NCBI RefSeq assembly: GCF_004307425.1 | Contig: NZ_SEWZ01000002.1 | Span: 314,935-378,934 of the forward strand | Length of the DNA: 64,000 nt | Direction of reading: 5' to 3' | Origin: Aquirufa antheringensis | GTDB taxonomy: Bacteria > Bacteroidota > Bacteroidia > Cytophagales > Spirosomataceae | Shown here: positions 62,057 through 64,000 of the stretch, piece after piece | How the letters are laid out: every line of letters begins with the position of its first letter | Position numbering within the stretch: the first letter of the stretch is position 1 | Notes under the pieces: model-generated | What the model was told of the DNA's origin: nothing | Databases searched by the model: none | Seen by the model: only the letters and a program-made list of their open reading frames with translations | Translations under genes and position numbers: made by a program

Positions 62057-63829
62057 ATGGTTCATCAACAATTCAACCGCGTATTCGACTTATTGACCGC
62101 GTACAAAAGTTTTCAAAAAGAAGACCTCTTTAACAAAAAGAGGGATGGCGAATGGAAAAACTATTCATCGGCAAGTACCTTAGAGAACATTCAAACCTTA
62201 GCCTTAGGCCTTTTAGAACTCCAGGTAAAACCGGGGGATAAAATTGCGATCATCTCGGGTAATCGTCCGGCTTGGAATTTCGTTGATTTTGCTGTTCAAA
62301 TCATTGGAGGTGTGACAGTACCCATGTATCCCACCATTACGATTGAAGATTATGCGTATATTTTCAAAGATGCAGAGGTAAAATACATCTTCTGTGAAAA
62401 TGAGGAATTGTATTTAAAAGTAAAGGAAGCTTCTAAAGGGAATAAGCAAATCAAAGGCGTTTATACCTTTGATCCAGTAGCGGATGTGGAGATGTGGACG
62501 GCAGTGAAGGAATTAGGAGAAGGAAAAGACGCGGCCGTTTTACAGCCTTTAATGGATGCGGTAAAACCTAGTGATTTATTGACGTTAATTTATACCTCTG
62601 GAACCACAGGTCGTCCGAAGGGTGTCATGTTAACACATCATAACATTGTCAGCAATATTAAGGCCTTGATTCGGGGCAAATTCTTTGATTTATATGCCAG
62701 TGATCGCGCGTTAAGTTTCTTGCCTTTATGCCATATTTACGAGCGTACAGATGTGTACATGTACATGTATTACGGTGTTGCGGTCTATTATGCGGAGAGT
62801 ATGGAGACGATTGCAGATAATATTAAGGAGGTAAAACCGGCGATGTTTGCGACCGTTCCACGTTTATTGGAGAAGGTTTATGATAAGATTTTGGCCAAAG
62901 GAAATGAGCTCACCGGCATCAAACGGACGCTATTCTTTGGCGCTTTGGAATTCGGTTTACAATACGATCCCATGGAGAAGCTAGGTTTACTAGATTCTTT
63001 AAAACTGGCCTTTTACAGAAAAGTTATTTTCAGCAAATGGCGTGAAGCCTTGGGCGGAAGCGTTCGATTGATCGCTTCGGGTTCTGCTGCATTGCAACCT
63101 CGTTTATCCCGTGTTTTCTGGGCGGCCGGCATTCCGGTTTCAGAAGGCTATGGTTTAACCGAGACTTCGCCCGTTATTTCGGTATCACGTGTGAATCCAC
63201 CGGATTTTAAGGTAGGCTGTGTGGGTTCTTTAGTGGACTCGATAGAATTGAAGATCGCAGAAGATGGGGAGATTTGTGTGAAAGGGGATTCGGTGATGGT
63301 CGGTTATTACAAAAATCCAGAGGCAACGGCTGAGGCGATTGATCCAGAGGGTTGGTTCCACACGGGAGACATCGGAATGATGGTAGACGGAAAATATTTG
63401 AAGATCACAGATCGCAAGAAGGAGATCTTTAAAACGTCTGGTGGAAAATACGTAGCGCCACAATTAGTGGAGAATAAGCTAAAAGAATCAGCCTTTATTG
63501 AGCAATGTATGGTAGTGGGCGAAGGCCAAAAATTCCCATCAGCACTCATCATCCCAGAATTTAATGCCTTGCAAGTGTGGGCGGATCAACAAGAATTAGG
63601 CGTAAAAGGCCCAGAAGCCTTGATTAAAAACCCGAAAGTGTTCGCTAAAATAGAGCAAGAAGTTTTGGAAACGATGGCTTCGGTGGCGAAATACGAACAG
63701 GTTAAAAAATTCGTTCTTTTGCCGCGTTTGTTCACGGTAGCGGATGGTGAAATCACTCCTACCTTGAAATTAAAGCGCAAGGCGATTTACGCGAAACACG
63801 AGAAGGCGATTTTGGGCCTGTATGAATAA
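62057..63829 (+). CDS. Long-chain fatty acid-CoA ligase
   Basis: A 590-residue AMP-forming acyl-CoA synthetase. ATP/AMP motif LIYTSGTTGRPKGVMLTHHN (about 177-196), second motif YGLTETSPVI, and WFHTGDIGMMVDGKYLKITD with DRKKEIFKTSGGKYVAPQ for the C-terminal hinge. It activates fatty acids for lipid synthesis or degradation. It is the first gene on the right of oriC and is co-directional with the rightward fork. Confidence 0.93.
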   Translation: MVHQQFNRVFDLLTAYKSFQKEDLFNKKRDGEWKNYSSASTLENIQTLALGLLELQVKPGDKIAIISGNRPAWNFVDFAVQIIGGVTVPMYPTITIEDYAYIFKDAEVKYIFCENEELYLKVKEASKGNKQIKGVYTFDPVADVEMWTAVKELGEGKDAAVLQPLMDAVKPSDLLTLIYTSGTTGRPKGVMLTHHNIVSNIKALIRGKFFDLYASDRALSFLPLCHIYERTDVYMYMYYGVAVYYAESMETIADNIKEVKPAMFATVPRLLEKVYDKILAKGNELTGIKRTLFFGALEFGLQYDPMEKLGLLDSLKLAFYRKVIFSKWREALGGSVRLIASGSAALQPRLSRVFWAAGIPVSEGYGLTETSPVISVSRVNPPDFKVGCVGSLVDSIELKIAEDGEICVKGDSVMVGYYKNPEATAEAIDPEGWFHTGDIGMMVDGKYLKITDRKKEIFKTSGGKYVAPQLVENKLKESAFIEQCMVVGEGQKFPSALIIPEFNALQVWADQQELGVKGPEALIKNPKVFAKIEQEVLETMASVAKYEQVKKFVLLPRLFTVADGEITPTLKLKRKAIYAKHEKAILGLYE

Positions 63830-63838
63830 TTGCGTTAG

Positions 63839-64000
<162 letters not shown>

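Overview
The window looks like a chromosomal segment of a Bacteroidota bacterium, most likely of the order Cytophagales. The main indications are perfect TAnnTTTG promoter elements, two secreted proteins with gliding-motility-type (type B) C-terminal sorting domains, a PorP/SprF-OmpA pair, and a YbeY with a GYKD metal motif. Genus is not assigned. No tRNA, rRNA, CRISPR array or insertion-sequence transposase was recognised by eye.

Layout. (1) 1-974: 3' part of a GH29 alpha-L-fucosidase, closed by a bidirectional terminator. (2) 1.0-28.5 kb: a very long minus-strand gene train. It starts with an outer-membrane barrel and a 2357-residue phage-tail-fibre-like surface protein. A small secreted protein follows, then alternating pairs of short 'TGIGTTTP' proteins and LamG-type proteins (with PA14, discoidin, glycine-rich and fibrinogen-like modules). 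After these come an S74 self-cleaving-chaperone fibre protein, an O-antigen-ligase/TPR membrane protein, an OmpA protein, a type B T9SS substrate, a sterol-desaturase-like enzyme and a serine hydrolase. A membrane-anchored AraC regulator (28716) diverges from this train. (3) 29.9-38.2 kb: a minus-strand SprB/SprF/OmpA-like unit (2021-residue adhesin, PorP/SprF, OmpA with TSP3 repeats). A second membrane-anchored winged-helix regulator (38490) diverges from it. Both divergent intergenic regions carry inverted TAGTCCAA half-sites. (4) 38.5-48.2 kb: accessory region with a single-domain asparaginase, a c-type haem protein, an alcohol dehydrogenase, a Fic protein, a HipBA toxin-antitoxin module, a TlpA-like protein and a DUF4160/DUF2442 pair. 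It is studded with about 65-bp repeats in inverted pairs and with tandem mini-hairpin arrays (GACTAA-hairpin units). (5) 48.2-61.6 kb: housekeeping genes (GH3-family ligase, TPR protein, DEAD-box helicase, ClC channel, M14 peptidase, acyltransferase, exonuclease, lipB, yraN-like, ybeY, mnmG, methyltransferase, Ig-like lipoprotein), with three parS sites around lipB and mnmG. (6) 61.56-62.06 kb: a very strong candidate for the chromosome replication origin, with nine exact TTATCCACA DnaA boxes plus several near matches and AT-rich tracts. (7) 62.06-64.0 kb: acyl-CoA ligase and the start of gmd.

How it fits together. The origin and three parS sites make this the origin-proximal domain. The two large surface-protein units point away from oriC and are therefore co-directional with the leftward replication fork, whereas the yraN-mnmG-lipoprotein block runs head-on to it. 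The two surface-protein systems probably form secreted fibres or adhesins, each next to its own unusual membrane-bound regulator. The alternating, duplicated fibre gene pairs, the mini-hairpin arrays and the inverted-repeat-bounded cassettes are the least explained parts of the window.
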